From positions 1 to 42,991 of the forward strand of contig VXQX01000088.1 of NCBI GenBank assembly GCA_009838765.1: 42,991 bases of DNA, given 5' to 3'. Shown here one piece after another: positions 15,795-24,123 of the stretch (position 1 is the first letter of the stretch; each line of letters opens with the position of its first letter). Position numbers and translations under genes: made by a program. The DNA comes from Gemmatimonadales bacterium. GTDB lineage: Bacteria > Gemmatimonadota > Gemmatimonadetes > Palauibacterales > Palauibacteraceae. The notes beneath the pieces are model-generated. The model searched no databases and was not told the DNA's origin. It saw only the letters and a program-made list of their open reading frames with translations.

Positions 15795-16283
15795 TCATGG
15801 GTCGAGGTCGACCTCGATCTCCACCGCGTCCACATTATCGGCGGTCAGTTCGTCGTCGCCGGTCGGCATGCCGTTGATCTTGAACATGTAGGCGACGACA
15901 TCGACGTACTGCTCGGCAGGCAGCCCGCCCGGATTGTCCTCCGGCATCGTGGCCACGATCTCGTCCACGAGGTCCTTCACGGACGCTCCGACCCAGGACT
16001 GGATGAACGGCCCCCCGAAATCCTCCTCGAAGTGACATTCCGCGCAGATGTTCCAGAAGACGTCCTCCCCGCGCGTGGCCTGTTCCTCGCTGAACACGCC
16101 CTGGGTCGTGTTGGCCGCGGTCGCGGCCTCCTCGGCCTCCGCCTCCTCGCCGCCCTCTTCCTGGCCTGCGAGGCTTGCGGCGCCGAGGATGACCGCGAGG
16201 GCCGCCAGCGGGGCCGACCGGCGGATCGCTCTCCACGGGGCGATGGTCGGAAGATGGTTCGAGATGTGGTTCGATATGCGCAT
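15795..16283 (-). CDS. Exported c-type cytochrome
   Basis: 162 residues from ATG 16283 (GGGGAA upstream). A signal peptide ends near residue 40 (ASLAGQ), then an acidic Glu/Ala linker. The single-heme domain has CAECH at 80-84 and TMPEDNPGG (Met113) as the likely axial ligand, typical of small class I cytochromes c. It would carry electrons in the periplasm or on a surface. It precedes the Cache-barrel gene by 32 bp and follows the M14 peptidase gene by 77 bp on the same strand. The partner oxidase or dehydrogenase is not in this operon. Confidence 0.88.
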   Translation of the reverse strand: MRISNHISNHLPTIAPWRAIRRSAPLAALAVILGAASLAGQEEGGEEAEAEEAATAANTTQGVFSEEQATRGEDVFWNICAECHFEEDFGGPFIQSWVGASVKDLVDEIVATMPEDNPGGLPAEQYVDVVAYMFKINGMPTGDDELTADNVDAVEIEVDLDP

Positions 16284-16360
16284 CGGGATTCCCCTGCGTT
16301 GAACGGTGCGAGAACGCCCCAACCTGAATTCCGAAGCCGGGCCGGAGCAAGTATGCGCCC

Positions 16361-19300
16361 TTACGAGCGTTCCCCTTGCGAACCTCCGCCGTCCGTCGTG
16401 GTGGTGTCCTCCTCCGACGCCTCGTCGTCCTCCGGCGGCCGGGGGCGGTTCATGCGCAGCGACACGCCGCCGAAGAAGGAGGAGCCGGAGCGCTTCACTT
16501 CGTGCTCTCCCTCGTACAGGTAGTCGAGCAGCGCCTCGTTCCACGAGAGTCCGGCTTTGGCCACCAGCTCCATCCAGGGGCCGTACGCCGTCTCGTCCGG
16601 GGCTTCCGTCGTGCCGGACCAGATCGTGATGCGCGGGTCGTATCCGAACCGCGACTCGCCGCTCGATCCCCTGAGCGGCATCTCGATGAGCACGCTGTCG
16701 GTCATCGGGAGCCGGAACACATCCGGATCGTAGGCGGCTCCGTAGCGGCGGTAGCGCGCATAAGTGCGCTGGTTCAGCTCGAACACGTCGCGGTTCGAGT
16801 TGATCCCGCGCGTGATGTAGTCGCGGATCTCGAACGCCGCGTCGCGGTGCCGGGGGTATTCGGGACTGTCGACGTAGCCGAACCCCGGCATGAACCAGCC
16901 CTTGTTGAGACCCCAGTTGCGCTCGGTCACGCGCCCCCGCCGCACGAGACCCGAGTATTCGCTGAACAGCTGCACGACCTGGTGAGAGGGGTATCCGTGC
17001 GGGTTCAGGAAGATGTCGGGCAGCCAGCGGCCCCACAGCCGGTTTCTTACGGGCGCCTCCGGGTAGATGGGGTGGTCGTCCCGCGACCCCGTCATCACGT
17101 CGATTCCCAGCGACGCCAGGTAGCCGGCGTGCAGGATGAAGTCCGGCGTGATCCGGTACAGGTCGTAGGCGAGCTGGGCGCCGTCGGGGTTCGTGAACGG
17201 GTGGATGATGACGTTCACGTCGTTCAGCTTCGCGCGCTGCGCCGGATCCGTGAGGAGGAGTTCCGCGTGCCGCAGGACGTGGCTGGTCGAGGAGACCTCG
17301 TTCGCGTGCTGCCGCGCGGAGTGCATGAGCGTGGGCTTGAAGGTCGTCGCCTTCACGCGCGACCAGTGCGAGGCCGCGATCGGGGGCATGAGATCCGCCG
17401 CCCAGATGTCCCGGCCCAGGTAGGATTCGCCGACCTTGTACATCGTCACTTCCTCGAAGGCCTCGGCCATCATGGCCAGGATCCCGTGACCTTCGGGGGG
17501 TGGCATGGGCGTCTCCCACTGGACGAGCCGCTCGCCGCCGTAGCTCCAGCCGTCGGGCAGGAGGCGGCGCCAGTCGGGTAGCGCCGGCGGTGTCCCGTTC
17601 GCCGCGAGTCGGGCGGTGCGGCGGGACTCGGGGTCCTGCTCGTGCGTCCATTCGGCCCAGACCTCGAGGGAACCGAGTCCGGCCCAGGCCAGCGAGGAGG
17701 CGTAGAGGCCGGCCGCGCGCAGCGCCTCGACTTCCCGCACCGTGGCCTCGACCTGCTCGGCGGAGACCATGCTCCGGTCGACCTGCCGCGGCGAGGCGTA
17801 GTTGAGGAGGCTGTCGCGCATGTCGGCGTCCGTGTCGACGCGGACGCGAAGCCCGAGGTGCGCGATCCCGGGCTCGCCGGCGCGGACGATGGCCAGCCTC
17901 GCGGACGGGCGCCCGAGGCCGGTCTTCGGGATGTCGAGCCGCATCGTGTCCGCCGCGCCCGCCGCATCCTCGAAGGCGACGACCACCGCGGGCCGGGAGG
18001 TGGCGAATCCGGTGAAGCGCACCCGGAGTTCCGCTGGCCGGCCGTCGCCGCGCGGCCGCATGACCGGGAGGATGCGGCCGGGGAAGGTCAGCCCCTGCCC
18101 GCGCGAGTTTCGGCCGATGAGGTCGAAGAACTCGATCGTGCCGAAGTAGATCTCCTCGTGGAGGGCGTCCATCGGCGCGTGAATCTCGTTGTCGATCTCG
18201 AGCCGGTAGTTGGGCTCGCTCATCTCGAGTTCGACGGTGAGCTCGCCGAAGTAGGGCGCGTCCGCGCTGCCGCCATCGGGGATCCCGTCGTGCCGGTCCA
18301 TCACGTAGTCGTAGATGGCGGGGAGAACTACGCTCTGGTAGTGGTCCCAGAAGGCCTCGGGGTCGGTGACGATCCGTTCGTCGACGAGCGTGCGGTCTCC
18401 CGCCGCCGCGTGAATCCAGCCCGTGGTTACGCGGACGTGCTCGTAGTCTCGGAAACGGTCGAAGTACGGACGCAGCACGCGGCGGGGTTCGAATTCGCCG
18501 GACAGCATCTCGGCCCCTCCCGGGTCCAAGACGGTCACCGCGTAGGTCGGTCCAGCGGTCGTCTGCTCGAAGCGGATCCGCTCCAGATCGAGGCCGAGTT
18601 CGCGGGCGAAGACCTCATCGACGGGGAAGATCTCGTGCAGCCAGCGGACGGGCGTGTGGATCGCCTGCTGCGGCCACTCCTCCGGCGGGTCGTTGCGGCG
18701 GAAGCGGATGACGATCTCGCCGACGTCGCGTCCCTCCAGTTGCGGAAGCACGATCTCTTCGAGCCAGGAATAGCCCTGCTTGAAGGCGGAGAGGACGCGG
18801 ACCTCGACCGCGTCGGCCGGAGCCCCCGCCTCGATGAGGGCGTCCCGGGCTTCGCGCTCCAGCTGGCGGCGGATCTCCGGCGGCTCGCTGAGGCGGGCCT
18901 CCACCCGAATGGGGCCGCCCGAGCCGGCGGATCCGGCCGCCGGGAGCACCTGGGCGCGGAACAGTTCCCGGAAGCGGTCGACTTCCGACGGCAGCGCGAG
19001 CGTGTCGGCGAAGATCACGGCCGCCCGCTGGACGTCGCGGTCGTCGACCGTGACGTCGACGGCGGCGGCATCGGGGAGGCCCAGCGCTTCCGCCGCCCGG
19101 GCCTGCACGTACGCCCCAAGGCCGGGGTCCGCCTTCTCGACGGAGAGCAGCACGTCCGCGCGGGCGATCTGCCGGTCCGCGAGCTTGTCGGCGATGCGGC
19201 CGAGCTTGTAGAGGCCGATCGCCGCCTGGCCCACGGGCGAGTGGCCGGACAGGGCGTCCCACAGGCCGCGCTCGACGTCGTCGACGGTGGGGCGGTCGTC

Positions 19301-20656
19301 CCCGCGCTCCGCGAGGTGCGGAAACGTCCGGGCCAGCTGATCGAGCGCGCGCTCGGCCCCGGCGGCGTCCGCGCCGGAGACGACGAGGGCCGGTTTGGAC
19401 CCGAAGGCCGCCGGGACCACCTGGATGAGCCCCTCGCCGGGGGCGAGCGACCCCGCATCGATCTTCGCGCTGTCGGCGAGCTGCCGGGTCAGGGTGTTGT
19501 CCACCCCGGCCAGGACCAGCGTGGGCCGGGCGGCGGCCCCTTCGATCGACGAGGCCGAAACGACGAGCGGCACCGTGATCCCGGTCGATTCGAGTCCGAG
19601 CCTCCCCGCCAGCTCGGGCAGGCCATCGACGCCTCCCTCGCCGGGCGCGAGCATCGCCTCCACGCGGTTGGGGAGCACCCCCCCGCCGAGCAGCCCGTCG
19701 GAGGTGTAGAGGTTGGAGAGGTCCATGTCGTTCTTGCCGCCGCTGCCCGGCCGGCCCGCGATCGGACCCGGGGCATCCGGCGCCGCGCGCCCGGCGATCC
19801 GGATCGTGGGGCCGCCCGCCAGCCGCGCTTCCACCGATCCGAGCCCCCGGTACGCCAGACGTGCCGGGGAAGGTTCCGCGGCCGACTCGTCCCCGCCCTC
19901 GGCCTCCGTCTCGTCCGGCTCGCCCTGGTCGGGCGCCACGTCTCCCGCGGCGAGACCGCGGAGGAGTTCCGCGGCCTCGCCCAGGTCCGCTTCATCCACC
20001 TCGATCTCGGCGATCACCCGTCCCACGCCGGCCTGGCCCGCTCGGACTCTCGCCTGGGTCAGGCGCACCGCCGCCTCCGCCACGCCCCCCGCCGCCAGCG
20101 TCTCGGCGAGATCATCGCGGACGCGATCGAGCTTCGCGGTCGAGAGCGTTCTCGTATGCGGCAGGACTCCCGCGAACAGGCGGGCCGCCGCGTGCAGCCC
20201 CTCCTCGTCCCCGCCAACCACCAGAACCCACGTGCGTCCGGCCTCTTCGCGCACCGCCACGGCCCCTTCTCCCGAGTCGAGGGAGGCGGGGTCGATGCCC
20301 GGCGCGCGCAGCCCGGCGCCCTCAAGCCCGCTCCGTCCCACGACGATCCCGACCTGCCCGCCCTCCGGGTTCCGGGACAGCGGCAGGTCCATCGCCATCG
20401 TCTCGAAGCCCAGCCGCGCCGCGACCTCGGCCGCCGCCGCGAGGACGCCCGGCGAGGGATCTTCCCCGAGCACGAGCGCCGCGTTCACGAGATCGGGCAC
20501 GCTGTCGCCGTTCGTATCGAGCACGAGCGTCCCCAACTCGAACAGCGTGGCGAGATCCGGCGTCTGCTGGGCGGCGAGCCCGCGAGCGGCCGGAAGCGCT
20601 GCAAACACCGCCGCGAACGCCAGCCCGACCCCCACGACTCTCGGCGCCTTCATCAT
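16361..20656 (-). CDS. Very large exported M14 zinc carboxypeptidase-family protein
   Basis: 1431 residues with a signal peptide (about 1-30). ATG 20656 overlaps the upstream stop as ATGA and has AAGGA seven bases before it. The peptidase domain is C-terminal: HANE (His1117, Glu1120) provides the first zinc ligands and NPHGYPSHQ a later histidine, as in the M14 family. About 1050 residues come before it, including two Ala/Gly-rich alpha/beta segments with internal similarity (GDSVPDLVNAALVLG... and GLPELAGRLGLESTG...) and beta-rich regions; I cannot assign these. Most M14 enzymes are much shorter. The role is probably extracellular or periplasmic peptide trimming; the acidic N-terminal part may bind substrate. 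Confidence 0.85.
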   Translation of the reverse strand: MMKAPRVVGVGLAFAAVFAALPAARGLAAQQTPDLATLFELGTLVLDTNGDSVPDLVNAALVLGEDPSPGVLAAAAEVAARLGFETMAMDLPLSRNPEGGQVGIVVGRSGLEGAGLRAPGIDPASLDSGEGAVAVREEAGRTWVLVVGGDEEGLHAAARLFAGVLPHTRTLSTAKLDRVRDDLAETLAAGGVAEAAVRLTQARVRAGQAGVGRVIAEIEVDEADLGEAAELLRGLAAGDVAPDQGEPDETEAEGGDESAAEPSPARLAYRGLGSVEARLAGGPTIRIAGRAAPDAPGPIAGRPGSGGKNDMDLSNLYTSDGLLGGGVLPNRVEAMLAPGEGGVDGLPELAGRLGLESTGITVPLVVSASSIEGAAARPTLVLAGVDNTLTRQLADSAKIDAGSLAPGEGLIQVVPAAFGSKPALVVSGADAAGAERALDQLARTFPHLAERGDDRPTVDDVERGLWDALSGHSPVGQAAIGLYKLGRIADKLADRQIARADVLLSVEKADPGLGAYVQARAAEALGLPDAAAVDVTVDDRDVQRAAVIFADTLALPSEVDRFRELFRAQVLPAAGSAGSGGPIRVEARLSEPPEIRRQLEREARDALIEAGAPADAVEVRVLSAFKQGYSWLEEIVLPQLEGRDVGEIVIRFRRNDPPEEWPQQAIHTPVRWLHEIFPVDEVFARELGLDLERIRFEQTTAGPTYAVTVLDPGGAEMLSGEFEPRRVLRPYFDRFRDYEHVRVTTGWIHAAAGDRTLVDERIVTDPEAFWDHYQSVVLPAIYDYVMDRHDGIPDGGSADAPYFGELTVELEMSEPNYRLEIDNEIHAPMDALHEEIYFGTIEFFDLIGRNSRGQGLTFPGRILPVMRPRGDGRPAELRVRFTGFATSRPAVVVAFEDAAGAADTMRLDIPKTGLGRPSARLAIVRAGEPGIAHLGLRVRVDTDADMRDSLLNYASPRQVDRSMVSAEQVEATVREVEALRAAGLYASSLAWAGLGSLEVWAEWTHEQDPESRRTARLAANGTPPALPDWRRLLPDGWSYGGERLVQWETPMPPPEGHGILAMMAEAFEEVTMYKVGESYLGRDIWAADLMPPIAASHWSRVKATTFKPTLMHSARQHANEVSSTSHVLRHAELLLTDPAQRAKLNDVNVIIHPFTNPDGAQLAYDLYRITPDFILHAGYLASLGIDVMTGSRDDHPIYPEAPVRNRLWGRWLPDIFLNPHGYPSHQVVQLFSEYSGLVRRGRVTERNWGLNKGWFMPGFGYVDSPEYPRHRDAAFEIRDYITRGINSNRDVFELNQRTYARYRRYGAAYDPDVFRLPMTDSVLIEMPLRGSSGESRFGYDPRITIWSGTTEAPDETAYGPWMELVAKAGLSWNEALLDYLYEGEHEVKRSGSSFFGGVSLRMNRPRPPEDDEASEEDTTTTDGGGSQGERS

Positions 20657-21516
20657 GTTCCGTCCTTCGCTGATTCGACCTTGACGTCGTTCGCCAGCAC
20701 GCCGACGCCCTCCACCTCCACCTCCACCCGGTCGCCTGGAGAGATCGCCGAGGTCTTCCCGGGCGTTCCCGTGTAGATCACGTCGCCGGGAAGCAGCGTG
20801 AAGTAGCGGCTCGCGTAGGCGATGATCTCGGGGATGGAGAAGATGAGATCCGAGGTGCGCGCGTCCTGCACGACCTCGCCGTTGAGCCGTGTGCGCAGGC
20901 GCAGGTCGTCCCACGCCGAGCCGGTCACGATCCGCGGCCCGAGCGGCCCGAACGAATCGCTGCCCTTGGCCCTCAGCCACTGCAAATCGTCGCGCTGCCA
21001 GACCCGCTCGCTCACGTCGTTGCCAGCGGTCACGCCGAAAACGCAGTCGCGCGCTTCCTCCGGGCTCACGTGACGCGCCGCGTGGCCGATCACGACGACG
21101 ACTTCTCCTTCCGCGTGGACGACCTCCGCGTCCGGGGGAATCTCGATCGCTGCGTTCGGCCCGACGATCGAACTCGGCAGCTTGGCGAACAGGGGGGGGT
21201 CGGTGGGCTCCGGGCGAGTCCCGATGGGGCTGTTGTCGAGGTGGCTCCGGTAGTTCAGGCCCACCGCGATGACCTTTGACGGGGTCGCCGGCGCAAGAAG
21301 GTGAAGCTCATCGAGCCGCATCCGCCGCCCGGTGCGGACCTCGCCGCCGAAAGGAGGCTCCGCCAGTTCCTCCACCATGTTGCCCTCGATGGTTCCGTCC
21401 GCGAGGACCTCATCCTCCACGACCCCCCAGCGGGCGCCACGATCCGCAGCGGTCGCGGCGTCCGGGTTGTCCGCGGCGCCCGGCGCGAGATAACGGACGT
21501 ACGCGGTCACAGCCAC
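20653..21516 (-). CDS. Fumarylacetoacetate hydrolase-family protein
   Basis: About 287 residues from GTG 21516 (GTG 21510 also possible). Family motifs appear in order: GLNYRSH, HAEGEVVVVIG, GVTAGNDVSERVWQ, KGSDSFGPLGP, TSDLIFSIPEIIAY and PGDVIYTGTPGKTS. The Glu of EGE and the downstream acidic residues bind the divalent metal. Relatives are fumarylpyruvate or acylpyruvate hydrolases, oxaloacetate decarboxylases and 2-hydroxyhepta-2,4-diene-1,7-dioate isomerases; sequence alone does not separate them. It is cytoplasmic, with no signal peptide. It is coupled to the M14 gene by a four-base overlap and follows the FKBP gene by 28 bp. Confidence 0.87.
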   Translation of the reverse strand: MAVTAYVRYLAPGAADNPDAATAADRGARWGVVEDEVLADGTIEGNMVEELAEPPFGGEVRTGRRMRLDELHLLAPATPSKVIAVGLNYRSHLDNSPIGTRPEPTDPPLFAKLPSSIVGPNAAIEIPPDAEVVHAEGEVVVVIGHAARHVSPEEARDCVFGVTAGNDVSERVWQRDDLQWLRAKGSDSFGPLGPRIVTGSAWDDLRLRTRLNGEVVQDARTSDLIFSIPEIIAYASRYFTLLPGDVIYTGTPGKTSAISPGDRVEVEVEGVGVLANDVKVESAKDGT

Positions 21517-21544
21517 GTCCCGACCGCCCCGGCCCGGACCACGA

Positions 21545-22138
21545 TCAGCCTTCTCCGGCGGGAATGTGGTCAGCGAGTTCGACCTCGAACACCAGCGGCG
21601 AATAGGCGGGAATCGCCGGCGGCCGGCCCTCGGTCCCATACGCGAGATCATACGGCAGCACGAGCTTGCGGCGCTCGCCCATCCGCATGCCGGTGACCCC
21701 CTCCACCCAGCCGTCGATGAGGGAGGTCGAACCGAGGATCAAGGGGTACGGTTCGGGCGGGTCGTGATCGTGGCTCGAGTCCACCTTGCTCCCGTTCGGA
21801 AGCCAGACGGTATAGTGTACGCCCATCTCGTCGCCGTAACCGGCCGGCGGCCCGCTCCCCCCCTGCAGCACCTGGATGAAGAGGCCGCTATCGGTCTCCT
21901 CCATCGCATCGAGGTCGACCGCGAGTTCCTCGGCGAACGTCATCTCACGGAGATCCGTGATCACACCCTCGGGCGTGCCGGCCGACTCGGCCGCCTCGGC
22001 CGCTTCCGGTGCCTCCTGCGCACCCTCCGCGTCGCTCTCCGCGTGCTCTCCCGCGTCGCCCGCGCACGCGAGCGCGAGCGGCGCCAGGAGCAGGGCCGCC
22101 GCGGTCCGAAACCCGTTCGATATCATATTGCGCCGCAT
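21545..22138 (-). CDS. FKBP-type peptidyl-prolyl isomerase lipoprotein
   Basis: 197 residues. ATG 22138 has GGAGG seven bases upstream. The signal peptide ends ALACAG, a good lipobox with the acylated Cys about residue 25, followed by an acidic Glu/Ala linker. The FKBP domain contains GDEMGVHYTVWLPNGSKVDSS, LIDGWVEGVTGMRMGERRKL and YGTEGRPPAIPAYSPLVFEVEL, the standard strand order and hydrophobic active-site residues. It catalyses cis-trans prolyl isomerisation and may fold exported proteins such as the adjacent M14 peptidase. First gene of this minus-strand cluster. Confidence 0.92.
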   Translation of the reverse strand: MRRNMISNGFRTAAALLLAPLALACAGDAGEHAESDAEGAQEAPEAAEAAESAGTPEGVITDLREMTFAEELAVDLDAMEETDSGLFIQVLQGGSGPPAGYGDEMGVHYTVWLPNGSKVDSSHDHDPPEPYPLILGSTSLIDGWVEGVTGMRMGERRKLVLPYDLAYGTEGRPPAIPAYSPLVFEVELADHIPAGEG

Positions 22139-22182
22139 GGAGTGCCTCCGAGACTGGAAAGTGGCGAATCGCCCGAATGTAG

Positions 22183-22198
22183 CGGCGTTTCAACGCCG
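22183..22198. promoter_or_regulatory. Perfect inverted repeat in divergent spacer
   Basis: CGGCGTT, two bases, AACGCCG, in the 77-bp gap between the divergent FKBP and DUF6503-like genes. It could be an operator for either gene or a small hairpin. No regulator gene is adjacent. Confidence 0.45.
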
Positions 22199-22215
22199 AC
22201 TGCTAGTATCCGGAC

Positions 22216-23013
22216 ATGACAACGTACGCGACGATCCGACCCGCTTCCCCCGCCGTGCCCCCGGCTTTGCTCGTCCTCCTCGCCGCCGCCTGCGGCCCTC
22301 CCCCGGCGGACGAAGACTCCGCCGCGGTCGCGGAAACCGATCTCACCCCCGCCAGGGAGCTCGTGGCGCGATCGGCGGCCTTCCACGACCCGGACGGGGT
22401 CTGGGGAAACCGGTCGATCTCGATGTCGTGGGTCGGGACCGACGGAGAGGGTGGGGAACGCGTGGCCGTCGACCTGGAGTTCGGCGCGGATGAGCGGGAC
22501 TTCGCCCTCTCCGGCCGCTATCGGGGGTCCTCGATCGAATACGAGACGGCGGCCGATGGCTGGTCCGCGACCGTGGACGAGGTCGCGCAGGCGGACCTCC
22601 CCGAGGCGGACCGCGAGCGCATGCGCCTCCATCGCGAGGACGGGATGTTCTGGCGCAGCTATTACGGGTTCCTGGCGGGTCTTCCGATGAAGATCTCCGA
22701 CCCCGGCTCCCACCTCGACCCCGACATCATCGAGACCGCCTTCATGGACCGGGAGGTCCACGCCGTCCGGGTCACCTACGACCCCGGTACCGGCGGCGAC
22801 ACGTGGTACTTCTACTTCGACCCCGCGACCGCGCAACTCGTGGGTTGCCGCTTCTACCACGACGAGAGCGTGAACGACGGCGAGTACATCGTCTTCGAGG
22901 GGTTGGCCGAGGGCGGCGGACTGCGCCTGCCGCGGCTGCGGGGCTGGTACATGAACGCCGACGGCCGTCATCTGGGAACCGATGAGGTGGGGATGATTCG
23001 GGTTGGCCGCTGA
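22216..23013 (+). CDS. DUF6503-like lipoprotein
   Basis: 265 residues with a signal peptide ending LLAAACG (lipobox). The body matches what I know of DUF6503: AAFHDPDGVWGN near the start, YYGFLAGLPMKISDPG in the middle, FYFDPATAQLVGCRFYHDE, NDGEYIVFEG and GWYMNADGRHLGTDE at the end. The family is beta-rich, resembling outer-membrane lipoprotein-carrier folds; no activity is known. ATG 22216 lacks a clear ribosome site. The next gene starts inside its last codons, so the two are likely cotranscribed. Confidence 0.8.
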   Translation: MTTYATIRPASPAVPPALLVLLAAACGPPPADEDSAAVAETDLTPARELVARSAAFHDPDGVWGNRSISMSWVGTDGEGGERVAVDLEFGADERDFALSGRYRGSSIEYETAADGWSATVDEVAQADLPEADRERMRLHREDGMFWRSYYGFLAGLPMKISDPGSHLDPDIIETAFMDREVHAVRVTYDPGTGGDTWYFYFDPATAQLVGCRFYHDESVNDGEYIVFEGLAEGGGLRLPRLRGWYMNADGRHLGTDEVGMIRVGR

Positions 23014-23593
23014 TCCGGTTCGGCCCATAATCCCGGCCGGGATCGCGCGGCCCCGCCCGGCGGCCCGCCGCTCCGGCGTCGCTCTCGCCGCCCTCGTCGC
23101 CGCTCTCGCCGTGGTGCGGTGCTCGGATTCGACTCCGCCCCCGCTTCCGCCCCCGCCGCCCCCCATGCCGAGCGGGGACTGCGTGCTGTCTTTCGTGATC
23201 GACGGAGATTCCGTCCGCTGCGCCGATGGCCGGGAGATCCGGCTGCTCTCCATCGACACCCCGGAAATGGCGCAGGAACCGTGGGGCGCCCGCGCCCGCG
23301 ACGAGTTGCTGCGCGTGGCGCCGGTGAGCACGACGCTCGGGGTCGAGTACGACGCGGTTCGCGTGGATACCTTCGACCGGGACCTCGCCTATCTCTTCCT
23401 TCCGGGCGGGGACATGCTGAACGAACACATGGTCGCGAGCGGGTACGCGCTTGCGTTCATCATCCCCCCCAACCGCCGATACGCGGACCGCATCGAGGCC
23501 GCGGAGGCCGCCGCCGAAGCCGAGGGGCGAGGGTTGTGGGGCGAATGGGGGTTCACCTGCCGCCCCGCCGACTTCAGACGAGGGCGCTGCTGA
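23003..23593 (+). CDS. Thermonuclease (SNase)-family exported nuclease
   Basis: About 196 residues if started at TTG 23003, which overlaps the previous gene by 11 bases; the true start may be later. A hydrophobic segment (VALAALVAALAVV) is followed by Cys40 and a proline run, so the protein is exported, though Arg before the Cys is not a standard lipobox. The SNase fold is complete: VIDGDSVR, REIRLLSIDTPEM (Arg80, Asp85, Glu88) and DTFDRDLAYLFL (Arg126) match the catalytic Arg/Glu/Arg and calcium Asp residues of staphylococcal nuclease. It likely degrades extracellular nucleic acid for nutrients. Confidence 0.85.
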   Translation: MAADPVRPIIPAGIARPRPAARRSGVALAALVAALAVVRCSDSTPPPLPPPPPPMPSGDCVLSFVIDGDSVRCADGREIRLLSIDTPEMAQEPWGARARDELLRVAPVSTTLGVEYDAVRVDTFDRDLAYLFLPGGDMLNEHMVASGYALAFIIPPNRRYADRIEAAEAAAEAEGRGLWGEWGFTCRPADFRRGRC

Positions 23594-23635
23594 AGCCGGC
23601 GGAAGACCGAACAGAGCGTCGGGCGCGCCGGTCCG

Positions 23636-24088
23636 TCAGTCGAGCGACGACATGAAGCGCGACTCGACTCTCAGGTAGCTCGCGCCACCCCCGGGAACTT
23701 CGGCGAAGATCTCGCGCCATTCGGGCGTGCCGAGGACTGCCGGGAGCTTCTCGTCCCGCTCCTCCTTCGAGGCCCAGCGGATAACCCACGTGACGTTCGC
23801 GGGACCGAGTTCGTCCTGCTCCGCGCCCCGGACCTCGGCGGGGATCCCCGATTCGATCCAGAATCCGACGAGGTCCAGATGCTCGCGCAGATAGCGGATG
23901 TAATCGCCCTTCGCGACCTCCGCGTACTCCTCGAACCGCGCCGGGTCGAAGTGATAGTTGCGGATCTCGTAGATCGCGCCGTCCCGCGCGGGCGCGGCGG
24001 CTGGCCCCGCTGCGGCGACACCGAGGAGGAGGGCGGCGGCGAGCGCACCGAGCGCGAGGGTTGGCGGGGTGCGTGCGGAACCGGTCAT
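23636..24088 (-). CDS. Exported NIPSNAP-family protein
   Basis: 150 residues. ATG 24088 follows GGAGG. A signal peptide covers about residues 1-32 (ends AGPAAA). The domain is a ferredoxin-like dimeric alpha/beta-barrel of the NIPSNAP type: IYEIRNYHFDPARFEEYAE, a central FWIESG segment and VTWVIRWASKEERDE. Function in bacteria is poorly known; binding or turnover of small hydrophobic molecules is suggested. It lies 35 bp after the exported aminotransferase gene on the same strand. Confidence 0.82.
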   Translation of the reverse strand: MTGSARTPPTLALGALAAALLLGVAAAGPAAAPARDGAIYEIRNYHFDPARFEEYAEVAKGDYIRYLREHLDLVGFWIESGIPAEVRGAEQDELGPANVTWVIRWASKEERDEKLPAVLGTPEWREIFAEVPGGGASYLRVESRFMSSLD

Positions 24089-24123
24089 TCGTGCCTCCGA
24101 TCAGCCCGTCGTGCGGGCCAGCG

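Noticed and set aside
17642-20776. Plus-strand open frame of 1044 codons opposite the M14 peptidase gene
   Set aside because: Shadow of the real gene; repetitive Arg/Val/Glu composition, no motif, and the minus-strand frame has a signal peptide and zinc site.
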